Assembly: GCA_963513935.1 (NCBI GenBank)
Contig: OY740771.1
Span: forward strand, 16,324,954 to 16,388,953
Length of the DNA stretch: 64,000 nt
Reading direction: 5' to 3'
From: Aphrophora alni
Taxonomy: Eukaryota > Arthropoda > Insecta > Hemiptera > Aphrophoridae
The notes below the pieces were generated by a model. The model ran no database searches. It was not told where the DNA came from and was given only the letters and a program-made list of their open reading frames with translations. Shown piece by piece: positions 1-10,999 of the stretch. The position numbers were made by a program, and so were the translations under genes. The stretch's first letter is position 1; each line of letters starts with the position of its first letter.

Positions 1-114
1 GGACGAATTTAAAGCTCCGTATTTATGAACGATCCTCAGGATTTCCTGTTTAAGGTCTTCTTTAAGCTGCTTCCTTAGGCCTCCCAACGATCTACCACGA
101 ATAGGTATACCCAT
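1..114 (-). CDS. Partial open frame, possible N-terminal exon running off the window
   Basis: On the minus strand an ATG at 114 opens 38 codons with no stop before the left edge; an in-frame TAA lies two codons upstream of the ATG. The peptide begins MGIPIRGRSLGGLRKQLKED and continues as a charged, leucine/isoleucine-rich stretch that could form an amphipathic helix, ending ...KYGALNSS at the edge. Its composition (K, E, R, L, few F/N/K runs) differs from the AT-driven chance frames elsewhere, and its GC content is above the flanks. I do not recognise the family. It could be a first coding exon, a mobile-element protein N-terminus, or chance. No splice donor is needed within the visible part. 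Confidence is limited by the short length. Confidence 0.35.
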   Translation of the reverse strand, partial: MGIPIRGRSLGGLRKQLKEDLKQEILRIVHKYGALNSS

Positions 115-494
115 TGATTATCAATACCGAATTTGACTATCAAAAATAGTTTCTTTTAATGTAAAGAGTTTGTGTACTAGGATTCCTGTAAATGAATGTA
201 AAAATATCATTCAAGAAACATTAAAAATACTGATTGTAATGATTTCAAAAAACAATTTGAAAAAGTGCTGTTCACATCTATTCACATCTACTTACAATTT
301 AATAATACATTCTTTCTTAATATATGATGATTTGTGAAATTTTACATAATATGGAATTACACCAAGTACCGACTGTGTTTTCACTTAATATTATCAATTC
401 CTGTTATTTTCCAACCCAAATATTTAGAATTTTTCATAAAACCTAACTACAGTATGTAGTAAAGGATTAACGATAAAATATTATCTTGATAAAA

Positions 495-1760
495 CAAAAT
501 GGGAAACTTTCAAATAAAACATCAATTTTGCATAACTTGAAATTTTATTTTTCATTACAAATTATCTGGTAAAAACAGCTGATGTATTGTTAAACAGCTG
601 TTCAAATTTAATAAATAAAATTACAAAGTTAGCCATTACAAAATAATTAGCCATCAAAATACTTCGTTTTCCTGAGTAAACAATTAAAAGTTAAACGTTA
701 TGCAAGTCCATTTGCATTTGACAATCTTGCAGAATCCATACGTAATTTGAGAGATTCATTTCGAGGTGTTGATCGATCAACCAGAAGATCAATTAACAAG
801 TGGAAGTGTTTGTTGTCGGAAACAGGCAGTGTAGTAAAAAAAATACAGGCGAACTACAGATGAAGGAAAAGAGTAAGTGGTGTATGCTTCTTTACAGCAA
901 TCTCCAAGTAAACCTAAGTCATTAAGAAAAGTTTCTTAAGATATTGAAGAACCAGAGAATTGCAAAGCCACCTGGTTCATAATCTTATTGAAGATGACCC
1001 TGATAGGAAAGTCGAGTTTTGACCATCATAAGGTTGACTCCAATTGGCATACACTTTTATTATCAGATGAATCTACCTTTTACCGTAATGGTATGATAAA
1101 TAAACACTACTGTAATTACTAAACACATACAACCCTCAGAAGCAGCTTAAAAAGACGTTACTGTCTGGGCCGCTATAACTGTCGATGGTGTATTACCCTG
1201 TAACATGTCAGATAACACACGGACTGGACATACTTAGAAGTGTTAAATCAACAGTAATGACTAATTTCGCTATTCAAGAAATGAGAGATGCTATTTTTAA
1301 TAAGATGGAGCCTCCACCTTTTTGCAAACCCCGTTAAACTGCTACTAAATCATCACAAAAGGTGAATTTTTGGACTGGCCACTGACCTTACCGACTGTGA
1401 CTTTTTCTTGTTGGGTTATTTAAAGGAACATGTGTATCCCATAGCGTTAACATTTACGAAGAGTTGAAGAGGGTCATTGAAGAAGAAATTATACTAATTT
1501 AAGATATTTTGTTAATAATGCATACACAGAATTTATTAATCGATATTATCATTTTGTTGCTGTGGAGAGTTTTCAGTTTAAGTAATGTTAACTTGTTTAA
1601 TCTACTTTATTAATTCATACAAATAAAAATCTATGAGCTGTTTTAATTTTGTAACTCATTTTTGTGCATATAATTTATTCATTTCTGATATCACTAAAAA
1701 TTAATAATGAATAACAAAATGTCGTTATAAAATAGTTTTATTTGAAAGGTACCCATTTTA
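495..1760 (+). mobile_element. Degenerate mariner/Tc1-like transposon with terminal inverted repeats
   Basis: The left end (495-520) and the right end (1735-1760, reverse complement) share about 24 bases with two or three mismatches; the core is CTTTCAAATAAAAC. Between them the plus strand carries a broken transposase: a helix-turn-helix-like part around 700-900 (FAFDNLAESIRNLRDSFRG and INKWKCLLSETGSV), the first catalytic block LLSDESTF (Asp codon about 1066), a VTVWAAITVDGVLP block near 1160-1200, a KDGA block (Asp about 1304) and CDFFLLGYLKEHVYP (Asp 1399). Frames change several times and stops interrupt the reading, so no functional protein remains. The wording resembles the insect mariner-like families that are normally DD41D; here the second-to-third Asp spacing is shorter, which I read as a deletion. 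The target duplication is not clear. Confidence 0.8.
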
Positions 1761-2267
1761 TTTTCAATGAGCCAAAGAAGTAATACAATTTTTCGAAAAA
1801 CGTTTACTAACATAGTTATGTTATATGCAAAAGTGAAAGAAATCGGTTGGAAAATAACAGCTATATATAAGCAAAAGCGTATACCTCTTTGTCGGACACA
1901 CTGTACGTACCTTTACTATTTCCTATATTTTAAGGAAGAAAAATTCCTAAAGAATTCCAAAGTGATTTAACCTATTATCGTCCCTTAGTAAACGTAATAA
2001 GTAAGTCAATGGTAAACTAAAACCTTTATTAACCATAATGTTTTTATTTTCATTTATTAACCAATATTGAACGGTAGACCTAGTTTATTATTAAATATTA
2101 TAAAAAGATGAAAGATTAAGACGATTTTTTAGAATTCCTTGTGTATGTAAGTGAGATGCCCCACGAGTACCGAAAAGATACATGAGGGTTATGTTAGAAA
2201 TTAAGCCAGTATTAAGGATTAGGTTATATAGTTAAGCTTGAACTATTAAGTCCGTGAACTTTCAATA

Positions 2268-2561
2268 TTGTCAACCACCGTTTATTAACTGGGCCCTACT
2301 TTCGCTCTTTCCTAAGTTGGAATTAACTGAATTGCCGAGAAAACCCCTCAAATCTTTCGTATCCCTTTATGAATTGTGAATTTAAATTCTAATCAACTCC
2401 GTCAGTTTCCATTATTGTTAACCACCGTTTATAAACTGGGCCCTACTTTCGCTCTTTCCTAAGTTGGAATTAACTGAATTGCCGAGAAAACCCCTCAAAT
2501 CTTTCGTATCCCTTTATGAATTGTGAAACTGAATTCTAATCAACTCCCTCAACATCCAATC
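2268..2561. repeat. Two-unit tandem duplication, 147-bp period
   Basis: The segment beginning near CCACCGTTTATTAACTGGG (2275) recurs 147 bases later at 2422 with only a few substitutions, through to the shared CTAATCAACTCC. The near identity suggests a recent duplication compared with the older repeats around it. Confidence 0.9.
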
Positions 2562-4015
2562 ATGACAATTACTATTTATTTCACGAAGAATGTACAACTG
2601 TAGATGTTTCAAACTAACAAACAATTTGACTGTGCAAACAAGTGAAGGAACTAAACACTCGACTCTAAGATAAACGTTAAGGAATTGTACAAACCCTTAG
2701 GTTAATGTTTTGTGTAACTAAAGAAGGGGATGGGTATGTAACACCTTTGTAGTTGGCACAGTCCCATATCTTTGGTAATATATGCATTTGAGACGAGATT
2801 TAGGATAGCTATGCGAACAAATTTACTTCCTTGTACTTGTCATTTACAGATTTATGTTTACAGTTCTGGTAAATCGTGGTTCTATAGGGTGTCCAAAAAG
2901 TCCGACCACTTTATGAAGAAAGGCAATAAGAAGGAAAACTTTGAGAATCTTAATTGAGTTAAAAGAACAAACTTATAATTTCGTTTTTCATTTGATTGAC
3001 AGAATAGTCCCAATATCAATTTTGCAATTGTTTTCTAATTAACTCTGTAAAATTCCAATGATACAAGCCAACCTCTAATAATAAGCAATTTCACAAGTTA
3101 ATGAACGCCATCATGATACTACACACAGATGGTGGTGAAACTTTTTGGACACCGTTTAGAAATACAATTGAACAGAAATATTAATACAAATCAATAAATA
3201 ACAAGTACAAGAACATCAATTTAATCATATTGCTATCCTAAATCCTGTTTTAACGTAAGTATAACCATGTATATGGCAACGGACCAACTACGTACTTGTT
3301 ACCCCCCCCCCCCCATTTAGTTACACCGAAATTAAACAAAAAGGATTTGTACAATTCATTAACTTTTATCTTAGGGTCTTTAGTCGCTTCCTGTGTAATA
3401 CAAAAGTAGAAAAAAGTATCTATTTCTAAACTATTTTACCCGTGGAGTATAACTCGTTTCTCTAATCAAGAGTGGCTCTAAGATTCGAATCCCACTCATG
3501 ACTTATGATTTCTTGCGCAATTAAGTTATTTCCAACTTATGATAAAAAGGAGGGAGGGTCCACTTTAAACAAACCGTAGTTGTCATGTGTTGATAAGAAT
3601 TGAATTTCATAATGGATGGAGGGAGTCTTATTCTATTTTGGTGCAAAAATAAAACTATTTTGTAAGTCAGTTTCTTTTACTCAATTCAGATTTTCAATTT
3701 AATTTCTTATTGCGTTATTATTCTTAATGTATGGTGGCGGAACCTTTTGGTCACCCTTTCAGCATTACTGTAAACACAAATCTATAAATGACAAGTACAA
3801 GAGAGTGAATTTGTTCATATTGCTATCCTAAATCTCGTCCCCGAAGCATAAATTACCATAGATATGGCACTGTGCCAACTACAAAGGTGTTACACAGAAC
3901 ATTAACCAAGAGGTTTGTACAATTCCTTAAGTTTTATCTTACAGTCGATTGTTAGGGTGGTCAAATTGTTTGTATGTTTAAAACATCTACAGTTGTTACA
4001 TTTTTCATGTATGTA
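2562..4015. mobile_element. Large foldback repeat with an extra partial arm
   Basis: The left arm (about 2562-2950) is repeated in inverted orientation at about 3720-4015, and a third, inner inverted copy lies at about 3110-3420. Shared landmarks are CATCTACAGTTG near the outer ends, the TTTGTACAATTC block, the TTGCTATCCTAAAT block and the pair GGGTGTCCAAAAAGT (2888) / ACTTTTTGGACACC (3138). Arms differ by substitutions and small gaps, so the element is not young. There is no recognisable protein. A run of C residues (about 3301-3314) sits inside the inner copy. Consistent with a non-autonomous foldback DNA element that gained a third arm by duplication or nested insertion. Confidence 0.7.
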
Positions 4016-5039
4016 GTGTTTGAGAAGAAGAAGAAGAAGAGGCGGATGAAGTGTCTCTCTCTGATACGCAGATAAGCTTATATATAAAATCTTCTACATA
4101 TATCGTAATAACAATTTACTGTATCTGTCATGGATACGATATTTGAGTTCAAGTTTTATTCTATTTAGTATTGGATAATATTTTTTTTTACATAATAAAT
4201 AGGTAGAGAAAGCTTTATATAATATGATATTTTATTTTATTATTCCATGTTTAATTATAAGGATTTAAAATTAAACTTATGTATATAATAATTAACAACC
4301 GCCAATGAACTATAATAACCTGATGTAAGGAATCATAAATAAATAGTAAAATTTATATTTTATAATAAGAATAAATAAAACAATAATTGTAATTTAATGT
4401 GAAAAATTAATATCGTATTGTAAATGTTTACCTGACGTTAAGAAAGAAGTGATATTAATAATTATGAGATTCGAAAACCCTGTGTAACAACTGATTTAAA
4501 CAAACCTAACCTAAACTGTGTATACTGGGAAAGGCCCATTGATCTTCCGATATAATTCCCAAGAAACTAACATTTAGGGGATTTTTTGCTTGTATTAAAT
4601 TGTAAGTTGAAGCTGGGTTAGTACCATGATACCGCCCATGAAGTTATATTGTTGTGTATGATAACGTTATTCCAATATATGTGCGCTGATTGTTCTAAAT
4701 GATTTTACTAACCATAACGATTAAAATTCAATCTGTTCTTCTACAAGAGTAATCTATAATAGCTATTAATTAATACATACAAACACTGTTGTCATGCTAG
4801 ACATCACATTTACATATGAGATGGTAGCTGTAACATCCTATGAGATAATGACAGTTTAAAAAATGACAGTCTAGTAGCGACAGCCGTTGATTGTGTCGTT
4901 AATTGATGCGAAACAGGCTGTGGCGGTTTTGTCACTGTCAAACTACAGAAGGCGTAGGAAGAATTAGACATGCCTCTTCTAATGATGACGTAGTTAAAGA
5001 AGGTAATATTTTTCTTAAATAGTACAGGGTAAGTTTTGT

Positions 5040-5680
5040 AATCGTCCTAAATTTGAACATCTGTTTTTTGACTCTTAACGTATCATGGGCTCAGGAAATC
5101 TATAAAATTATTTTGGAAACGCCGTTTGTCCGTCGACGTTGTCGTCTATACATGAGCACAACAGTGGGAACATACAGGAGACTCTAGTGTGCTCATGTAG
5201 TACCCCTATTTAATTTCAGAAAATGGCTACCGTTTTTAACAATTTCTATTGATCTTATGACACACTAAAAACAAATTTGCAGATTTTAATTCTGCATATA
5301 ATGGTACCAACCCCACATCTCTACGATAGTAAATAGTAAAGTTATCGTCAAAATGTAATACTGGTTTCCACGTTTCATGTCCTCAGGAACATACCGTCCC
5401 TCCGTCTTTAATGTCGTCCTATACATGAGTACGATAGCGGTCACAAAAAAACAAAGGGACATTTAGGTCAGTAGACTGTAGTGTATTCATGTGGAAATTC
5501 TATTGAAATTCACAAAAATCGAAGTTTTTGATTGACCTTATAATACATTAAATAAACATTTGCTGATTTTAATTCTGCTTGTAATGACCAACCACATCTC
5601 TCTACGATGACAAATAGAAAAGTTATGTCAAAAATATAATTTCAAACACTAACACCACAAGGATATTTGATATTCGTATA
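5040..5680 (+). repeat. Interspersed repeat B, two tandem diverged units (~300 bp)
   Basis: Two successive units (about 5040-5395 and 5395-5680) each hold a ...TACATGAG... block, a GTAGTGT/TCATGT block and then AATGGTACCAACCCCACATC or a close variant followed by a TCTACGAT block. Related copies lie at 10550-10800 (minus), 30470-30760, 54770-55212 and 62560-62850 (minus). Non-coding; origin unknown. Confidence 0.6.
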
Positions 5681-5689
5681 ATTGCAAGA

Positions 5690-6040
5690 TCTAGCAGGAC
5701 TGAATGACCGATCCAAGCGTAGCGAATGGAGGTTCTTCACATATATACAGCTTTGAGCGTCACTAGGGCCGAGGCACAGATACGAGCGAAGCGAGTGTAC
5801 TCTATGATGCACTCTCAGAACTAGTCGACGTCAAGAGAATGATACAAACAATTATCAGGTTCAGAAACATCTGTAACAATTTTTAAAACTTGCACTATTG
5901 AGTAAGACCACTTAATCTACAATTAATTGCAATTTAACATATATCGTATTTAGCCCAGGAAACGTTTGGGCGATACGTTTAGACTAACTGATTGAATTAC
6001 ATTTTATGATAGGGCTGAGTAAGTACCATGATGTACCCAT
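5690..6040 (-). repeat. Interspersed repeat C, minus-strand copy
   Basis: It contains GGCACAGATACGAGCGAAG (about 5772) and ends in AGGGCTGAGTAAGTACCATG (about 6009). The same landmarks in reverse complement appear at 62230-62530 and, more weakly, at 54300-54740; a lone end motif (GCTGGGTTAGTACCATGAT) is at about 4613. No coding capacity recognised. Confidence 0.55.
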
Positions 6041-6299
6041 CAACTTGTTGGTTTTCATATTAAAACAAATTCCAAGCACCCTGCTGATGTTGTCACGTTG
6101 TCGCGAAATTCAAATAATGTCTATTGTTTCTCATAAAATCTCCTTAGACTTAACTCATTTCTGAAATAACGTTACGAGTTTCTATTACGAATTTGTGTCT
6201 CCTCTAACTGTACTGATAAGAGCATTGCTCATGAGTTTTGTTCAGGAGGGAGGTGATGATACCTTGGGAAGTGAGACAATCTCAGCGTTTTTGGGGCAT

Positions 6300-7027
6300 A
6301 TTGCAAGGTTTTGTCAAAACTTTAAATGGTTGTGGTTTTGTTATTTGTTGTCAAATCCTCGAGAAAAACTCTGTATTGTATGCAGATTTAATTTTGACTT
6401 ATTAAAACATCAGCTGTTATTTTCATTGCTATTTATTTGTTGCCATAGCAACGAGTTTTCTTATTGTTGACTAATTTCAAACGCAGGAATATAGTTAGGC
6501 TGTAAACTTGTAGTAGGTTACAATTATTAATTAATTGATATTTGTTTTATTCCATCATGTTTTCACCTTTAAAAATATGCATCGCATTGATTCAGTGTTG
6601 TTATTAATATATAAACGGATAGAATTTCGTACACACAACGGTTTGAGAGACGGAGCGTGGATTGTAGTCACGTATAAAAGCTTGAAACGACCGGGTCCGT
6701 TAGAGACATCAGAACCCAGGGAGACCTTCAGTCGTAAGAGATGATCTGTTGAAGAAGTAAAAGAAGCAATTATTATTAAAAACGTAGTTGTCAACACGTA
6801 AAGAAATGTCACGCGAAGCATACAGGAAAGACTACTGCTTCTCCACAAAGTGAATGGCGTCCACTTCGAACACCTGTCTTAATAACCATAACAAGAAAGA
6901 ATTAGGCTTAGTTTACAGTATTTTATTAAACACCGTGGTAATTCCAAAAGTACTTTATTATGTTCTGTGTTAAAAAATACAAATAAACTAGTCAATCAAA
7001 GTTTTAACTTACTTTTGAAATACCGGG
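6300..7027 (-). mobile_element. TA-flanked DNA transposon relic related to the MITE at 20989-21479
   Basis: The right end reads, as reverse complement, TA-CCCGGTATTTCAAAAGTAA, nearly the same as the left end of the 20989 element. Internal landmarks (ATTAAAACATCAGCTGTTA, GCTATTTATTTGTTGCCAT) match that element in inverted orientation, but about 240 bases more lie between 6480 and 6900. In that extra part the plus strand reads with some resemblance to a mariner-type N-terminus (SVEEVKEAI followed by NVTRSIQERLLLHKV across a frame change), which would make this copy closer to the autonomous parent; this is tentative. The left terminus is eroded. Confidence 0.6.
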
Positions 7028-7369
7028 TACTTCTTATAAACATCTTCAAAACATTATTAAAAATAAAGTAGAATTTTTTCCATAAAAAGTCTTTTAAGGT
7101 CACTTTGCTTTTGCCGTAAATTTGTTCCAAGTGGAGATAATCTGACAGTTACAAAGATTAATTTCTTCTTTTTTTTTGCCAAATGTTGGCGAACTGTAAT
7201 TTTTATTATCTTAGTTGTAGTTTGACACACTGGTGTAGGTCGTAAGTCATCACATTACAATGAAATATTATCATCATTAATTGAACTTATTTCGATTTGG
7301 GAAATTAATCTTTTATAACATTTAAATACAACTAAATAAACAGCTCCAAGTTTAGTTATTTAGATTTTT

Positions 7370-7700
7370 ATACATAAATCCCCTGTTAGTTTTTTGAGGG
7401 ATTCAAACACTTTTTTAGGTTAGAGACAAAATTTCATCAAAATTAATAAAATCTTTTTAAATTTTTTTGAGTTTTGGCCTTAAAGAAGTTAATATTTAGT
7501 AGGAAAAATCTTTGCGATAAAATGTCCCCCATAACAAAATTAAAATCGGCCCAATGGTTTGGGCTGTAATTCACAGTACAGACATTATTCCAAAAACCTT
7601 TTTTTTTTTAGTTCAGGGTACGTCAGAACTGATATATCCGCGAAAAACCACAAAATATATTTATGACCCATCACATAGTACTCATTTCATGTAAGAAAGA
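7370..7700 (+). repeat. Interspersed repeat D
   Basis: Contains the phrases AAATTAAAATCGG..., GGGCTGTAATTC followed by a run resembling ACAGACAGACGAC, then TGATATATCCGCGAAAAA and GACCCATCACATA. The same ordered phrases occur at 28270-29065, 33850-34115 and 48190-48575, and inverted at 9555-9925, 20510-20840 and 49480-49810. No protein is visible. Confidence 0.6.
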
Positions 7701-8077
7701 AAAAAATTCTTTTCTGTTAAATCATTTAAACTCAAAACACTCCCGACGCTCAAAACTTTGATGTGTTTGTCCGCTGTATTTATTTCAAACAGGATATAAA
7801 AGCTTATTTAAATCTACTGTTTGGTCTCATAAATATGGTGCAAGTGTGCGTCGGCATAAAAAGTTGGAATCTGTTCAAAGGCGTAAAAGTTGTTCCGGTG
7901 AAAAGTTATTTAGACTAGCTTTGTTGTGACTAACAGTTTATAGTTATTACACCAACAAATAGTTCTAATATAGCTGTCGGTGTTAATGTCTATATATTTA
8001 GGAGAGAGTATAATGTACAAGGTGTAGTTCAAATTATTTTTAAAAAAGAAGAAAAATTATTGCTTAGACCTCGACGA

Positions 8078-8099
8078 TTTTTTTTTTTTTTTTTTTTTT
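8078..8099. repeat. Poly(T), 22 bases
   Basis: Uninterrupted T run; could mark the 3' end of a minus-strand retroposed copy, but no such element is recognisable next to it. Confidence 0.9.
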
Positions 8100-8646
8100 A
8101 CTTTCAAAAATCGACATGCTACGGTAACTATTTACGTACTTTCCGGTTGCTAGATTCCTCAGTAAAGTAGGGGATTTTGTGTTATATTCTCCAGGACAGG
8201 CAGTAAGTTGTTCAAGGAAGCAGAACAATCGTTAGGTCTTATAAACAAATTTGATTTGAACTTTCCCACATTATACGTTGTTTGTATTGTCGATTTCAAG
8301 TCCAGAATACAGTACGGAAAGTCCATAAGCAATGTACGTATTTGAAATGAGAGTTTGAGCGCTAATTCACTGAGTAAAAATATCAACTGCGCTGTCAAGA
8401 GGGTTGTGTCCACTGTCCTGTTGGCCGATTTCAAGCGTCATTTTCCATAGATCATTAAAAAAACTAATTTTTACGTTTGTAAATTTAATTAATTTTTTAT
8501 TTACTTTTATGAACCACTGATAAAATACACAGACACAAAACATGAAATGTGTCGAAATTGGAGACCATTCGTATTTTTTAATGTTTTGAAAAAAGAAAAA
8601 ATAGATATTGATTATATTTTTAACATCATATTGTCCAACTTTTTCT

Positions 8647-8803
8647 ATTTATTTTTATACCAAAACAAAAAGAAACCATTGTTATAGGATAATATGTATA
8701 CATATATATGTGTGTGTATATATGTATATACACACATATATATGTATACATATTATCCTATAACAATGGTTTCTTTTTGTTATTGGTATAAAAATAAATT
8801 ATT
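8647..8803. repeat. Near-perfect AT-rich palindrome (~75-bp arms)
   Basis: The left arm starts in TTTATTTTTATACCA and runs through CCATTGTTATAGGATAATA into alternating TA/TG sequence; the right arm is its reverse complement ending TTGGTATAAAAATAAA. Only a handful of differences occur, mostly at the (TG)n/(TA)n centre near 8722. There is effectively no spacer. Such a sequence can extrude a cruciform. Confidence 0.9.
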
Positions 8804-9554
8804 CTCCTGGGGTATTTAAAAATACAGGAAGAGAATAATTTATAAACATCCATATAAAATAAAACAACCTCATTTGATATAAATGACAACAAAAATGAAC
8901 CCGTTTTGTTGGGGTAGATAGAGTTGAAATAATTACACATAAATGTGAAATACGAAATATAGGGCAAACCTCAATAGTGACGAGGAATTGAAGATATAAT
9001 ATATTTAGAAATATAAATAACTATTATATAAAATAAATAAATAAATATAAACTAATAATAAATTTAAATACAAAAATATTTAGAACTAAAAATGCAAAAC
9101 GTAAAATTACCAATATAATCATTAAAGATTTTTTGGAAATTTTGATTAAGTAAAATCAAGATATATTATGATTAATTGATTTGTTTTTCACTACAAACAT
9201 TAAAAAGTAATTTATTTCACTTAAAAAATAGTACTAATTAATTTTCCATTCTCATACCTTACCTATAATATGGTATATTGCTTACCTATAATATTTTAAC
9301 CATACACAAAGAAATCACAGGCTTCCTTAATCGTTCTATGGAGTAAAGAAGAAATAAAATTTTAAAATCAACTATGGCATACATGAAGTACAAACAAAAC
9401 AACTGATCGCCTATGAAGTGCATGTCGTCCGTCAGTGCCTGATGTTTTTGGTCTGACTGATAGCACAACGACCCTCCATAAAAACTGTACTGCATTCTGA
9501 ACATGAAATCGTCATTAGGAAAAGTTATGTGATACGTCAAATCAATGTTCAAAA

Positions 9555-9925
9555 GAGCATTCTTTAGAATAATGTCTGTCTGTCGTCTGCCGTATATTCA
9601 TTGCTATAACAGCTCAATCGCGTCGACTGATTTTAATCAAATTTTATATATGAGCATATTTCAACCATACTTCAGGATTAGTTCTATAATTTAAAATTTC
9701 GTGGTAGCTGGCATAAAAAATGCAAAATTAGGATTTTTCTCAAAATCGGCTCTAACGATATTGATCAACTTTGCGCAAGTACACCCTTAAGAACCAAAAG
9801 TTTTGTTTTGGTTTGACCGCGATGTCTCAAAAATGTTTGTTCGTGAATTATTAGTAAAAAACTAAACCCATGGGGCTGTTTTAAAAACGCCTTTACCGAT
9901 TTCGTTTAAATTTCAATGAACTATG
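9555..9925 (-). repeat. Interspersed repeat D, minus-strand copy
   Basis: Starts in TGTCTGTCTGTCGTCTGCCG and carries GATTTTAATCAAATTTTAT and GGGGCTGTTTTAAAA, which are reverse complements of phrases in the 48190-48575 copy. Confidence 0.55.
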
Positions 9926-10207
9926 AAGATTACTGAACCAATTTCGAGTGTAAAATCCCAAGTAATAATAATAATAATAATAAGTTTCAGGAAAAACTTG
10001 AAAATAAAATTAATTTTATTCAAAGCGGGCCTCGAAACAGTAGTTTACATAAAATATGTGAAGAAGACTTCACTCGCCACGCACGTCTTCGTGACTCGGC
10101 CCTGCTGGTTCTCATAACTATATATATTTCGTTCCTTGTTTTTGAAAGCCGAAAAAATTACAGTCAACATCCCCTTATACAAAAATAATAAAAGAGCATA
10201 AAATAAA

Positions 10208-10268
10208 GACACATAACCTAACCTATCCTAACCTTACCTTACCTTACCTAACCTTACCTATCCTAGCC
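10208..10268. repeat. Degenerate CCTAA/CCTTA (TTAGG-like) stretch
   Basis: About ten consecutive ACCTAA/ACCTTA/TCCTAA-type pentamers. TTAGG is the usual insect telomere unit; this short, impure run is an interstitial relic or a transposon-borne run rather than a telomere. Confidence 0.6.
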
Positions 10269-10278
10269 CTTGAACTTT

Positions 10279-10422
10279 CTAATAGCGTCAGAGTCGGAAG
10301 AGAACAATTGTTGATCAAGAGAGACCTGATAGGAAAGATTAAAGAGAGGGATTTAACCTAAGACTACATGTAGAAAGGTGTAGATCCAGCTAGGGTTTGC
10401 CACACCCCCACTCACTATGTGT
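10279..10422 (+). pseudogene. Unidentified repeated coding relic, copy 1
   Basis: From 10311 the plus strand reads LIKRDLIGKIKERDLT, stop, DYM, stop, KGVDPARVCHTP. A second copy near 24861 reads VKRDLIVTLKYRDLTKDYMKK in the same frame. The conserved KRDLI...RDLT.DYM.K pattern with changes spread along it suggests a decayed protein-coding mobile element rather than a non-coding repeat. The homology extends about 40 bases upstream. I do not recognise the protein family. Confidence 0.4.
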
Positions 10423-10430
10423 GAGCCTCT

Positions 10431-10432
<2 letters not shown>

Positions 10433-10481
<49 letters not shown>
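10433..10481. repeat. (TA)n microsatellite
   Basis: About 24 uninterrupted TA units. Confidence 0.98.
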
Positions 10482-10487
<6 letters not shown>

Positions 10488-10549
10488 GAATATCACAATT
10501 TCTTGGCAGCGTTTGAAATTACATTTTTTACATTATTTCGTTATTTGTC

Positions 10550-10800
10550 ATCATATAGAGATGAGGTTGGTACCATTCATTACACAAAGAATTGAAATCT
10601 GCAAGTTTTTATCTCATTTAGCGTCTTATAAGTTGAATAACACGATTAACGAAAAACTGTTTAAAACGGCCGCCATTTTGACATTTTCTGTATTTCAATA
10701 GGGTTCTGTATGAGAATCCTTCATGGTTCTATTTTAATATTTGTGGCCGCTATCATTTTTTCCTCTTTTCTGACGTCATGAACCGTCTTTTTTGACGATT
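10550..10800 (-). repeat. Interspersed repeat B, minus-strand copy
   Basis: GATGAGGTTGGTACCATTCA, GGCCGCCATTTTGACATTTT and TTGTGGCCGCTATC align in order with the copy at 62560-62850. Confidence 0.6.
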
Positions 10801-10854
10801 ACCAAAAATACATAATTTTCTCAACAAACAGTTTCATTGAAACAAATACGAAGT

Positions 10855-10882
10855 CACGTTTTAAAGACCAAGTCATCTTCAG
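10855..10882 (-). other. Penelope/hammerhead-like motif (degenerate)
   Basis: On the minus strand CTGAAGATGACTTGG is followed by TCTTTAAAACGTG. This CTGA-R-GATGA ... AAACG layout is the one found near the ends of Penelope-like retroelements. The stem II pairing expected of a working hammerhead is not evident. Confidence 0.3.
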
Positions 10883-10999
10883 TTTTTAAAATGTACACAA
10901 AATGTGAACAACACTAAATATGATTTAAACATTGAAACGTCTTGTTTCAAATAAAGTGTTGCGTCTCCAATTCTTTTCACGATAAAAGTTCCCACAAGT

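Noticed and set aside
3460..3515. B-box-like GATTCGAATCCC suggesting a second tRNA or SINE
   Set aside because: No matching A box or tRNA arms at the right distance upstream.
8159..8434. 91-codon minus frame with fairly protein-like composition
   Set aside because: It has no ATG start, no splice signals I could support, and no recognisable family.
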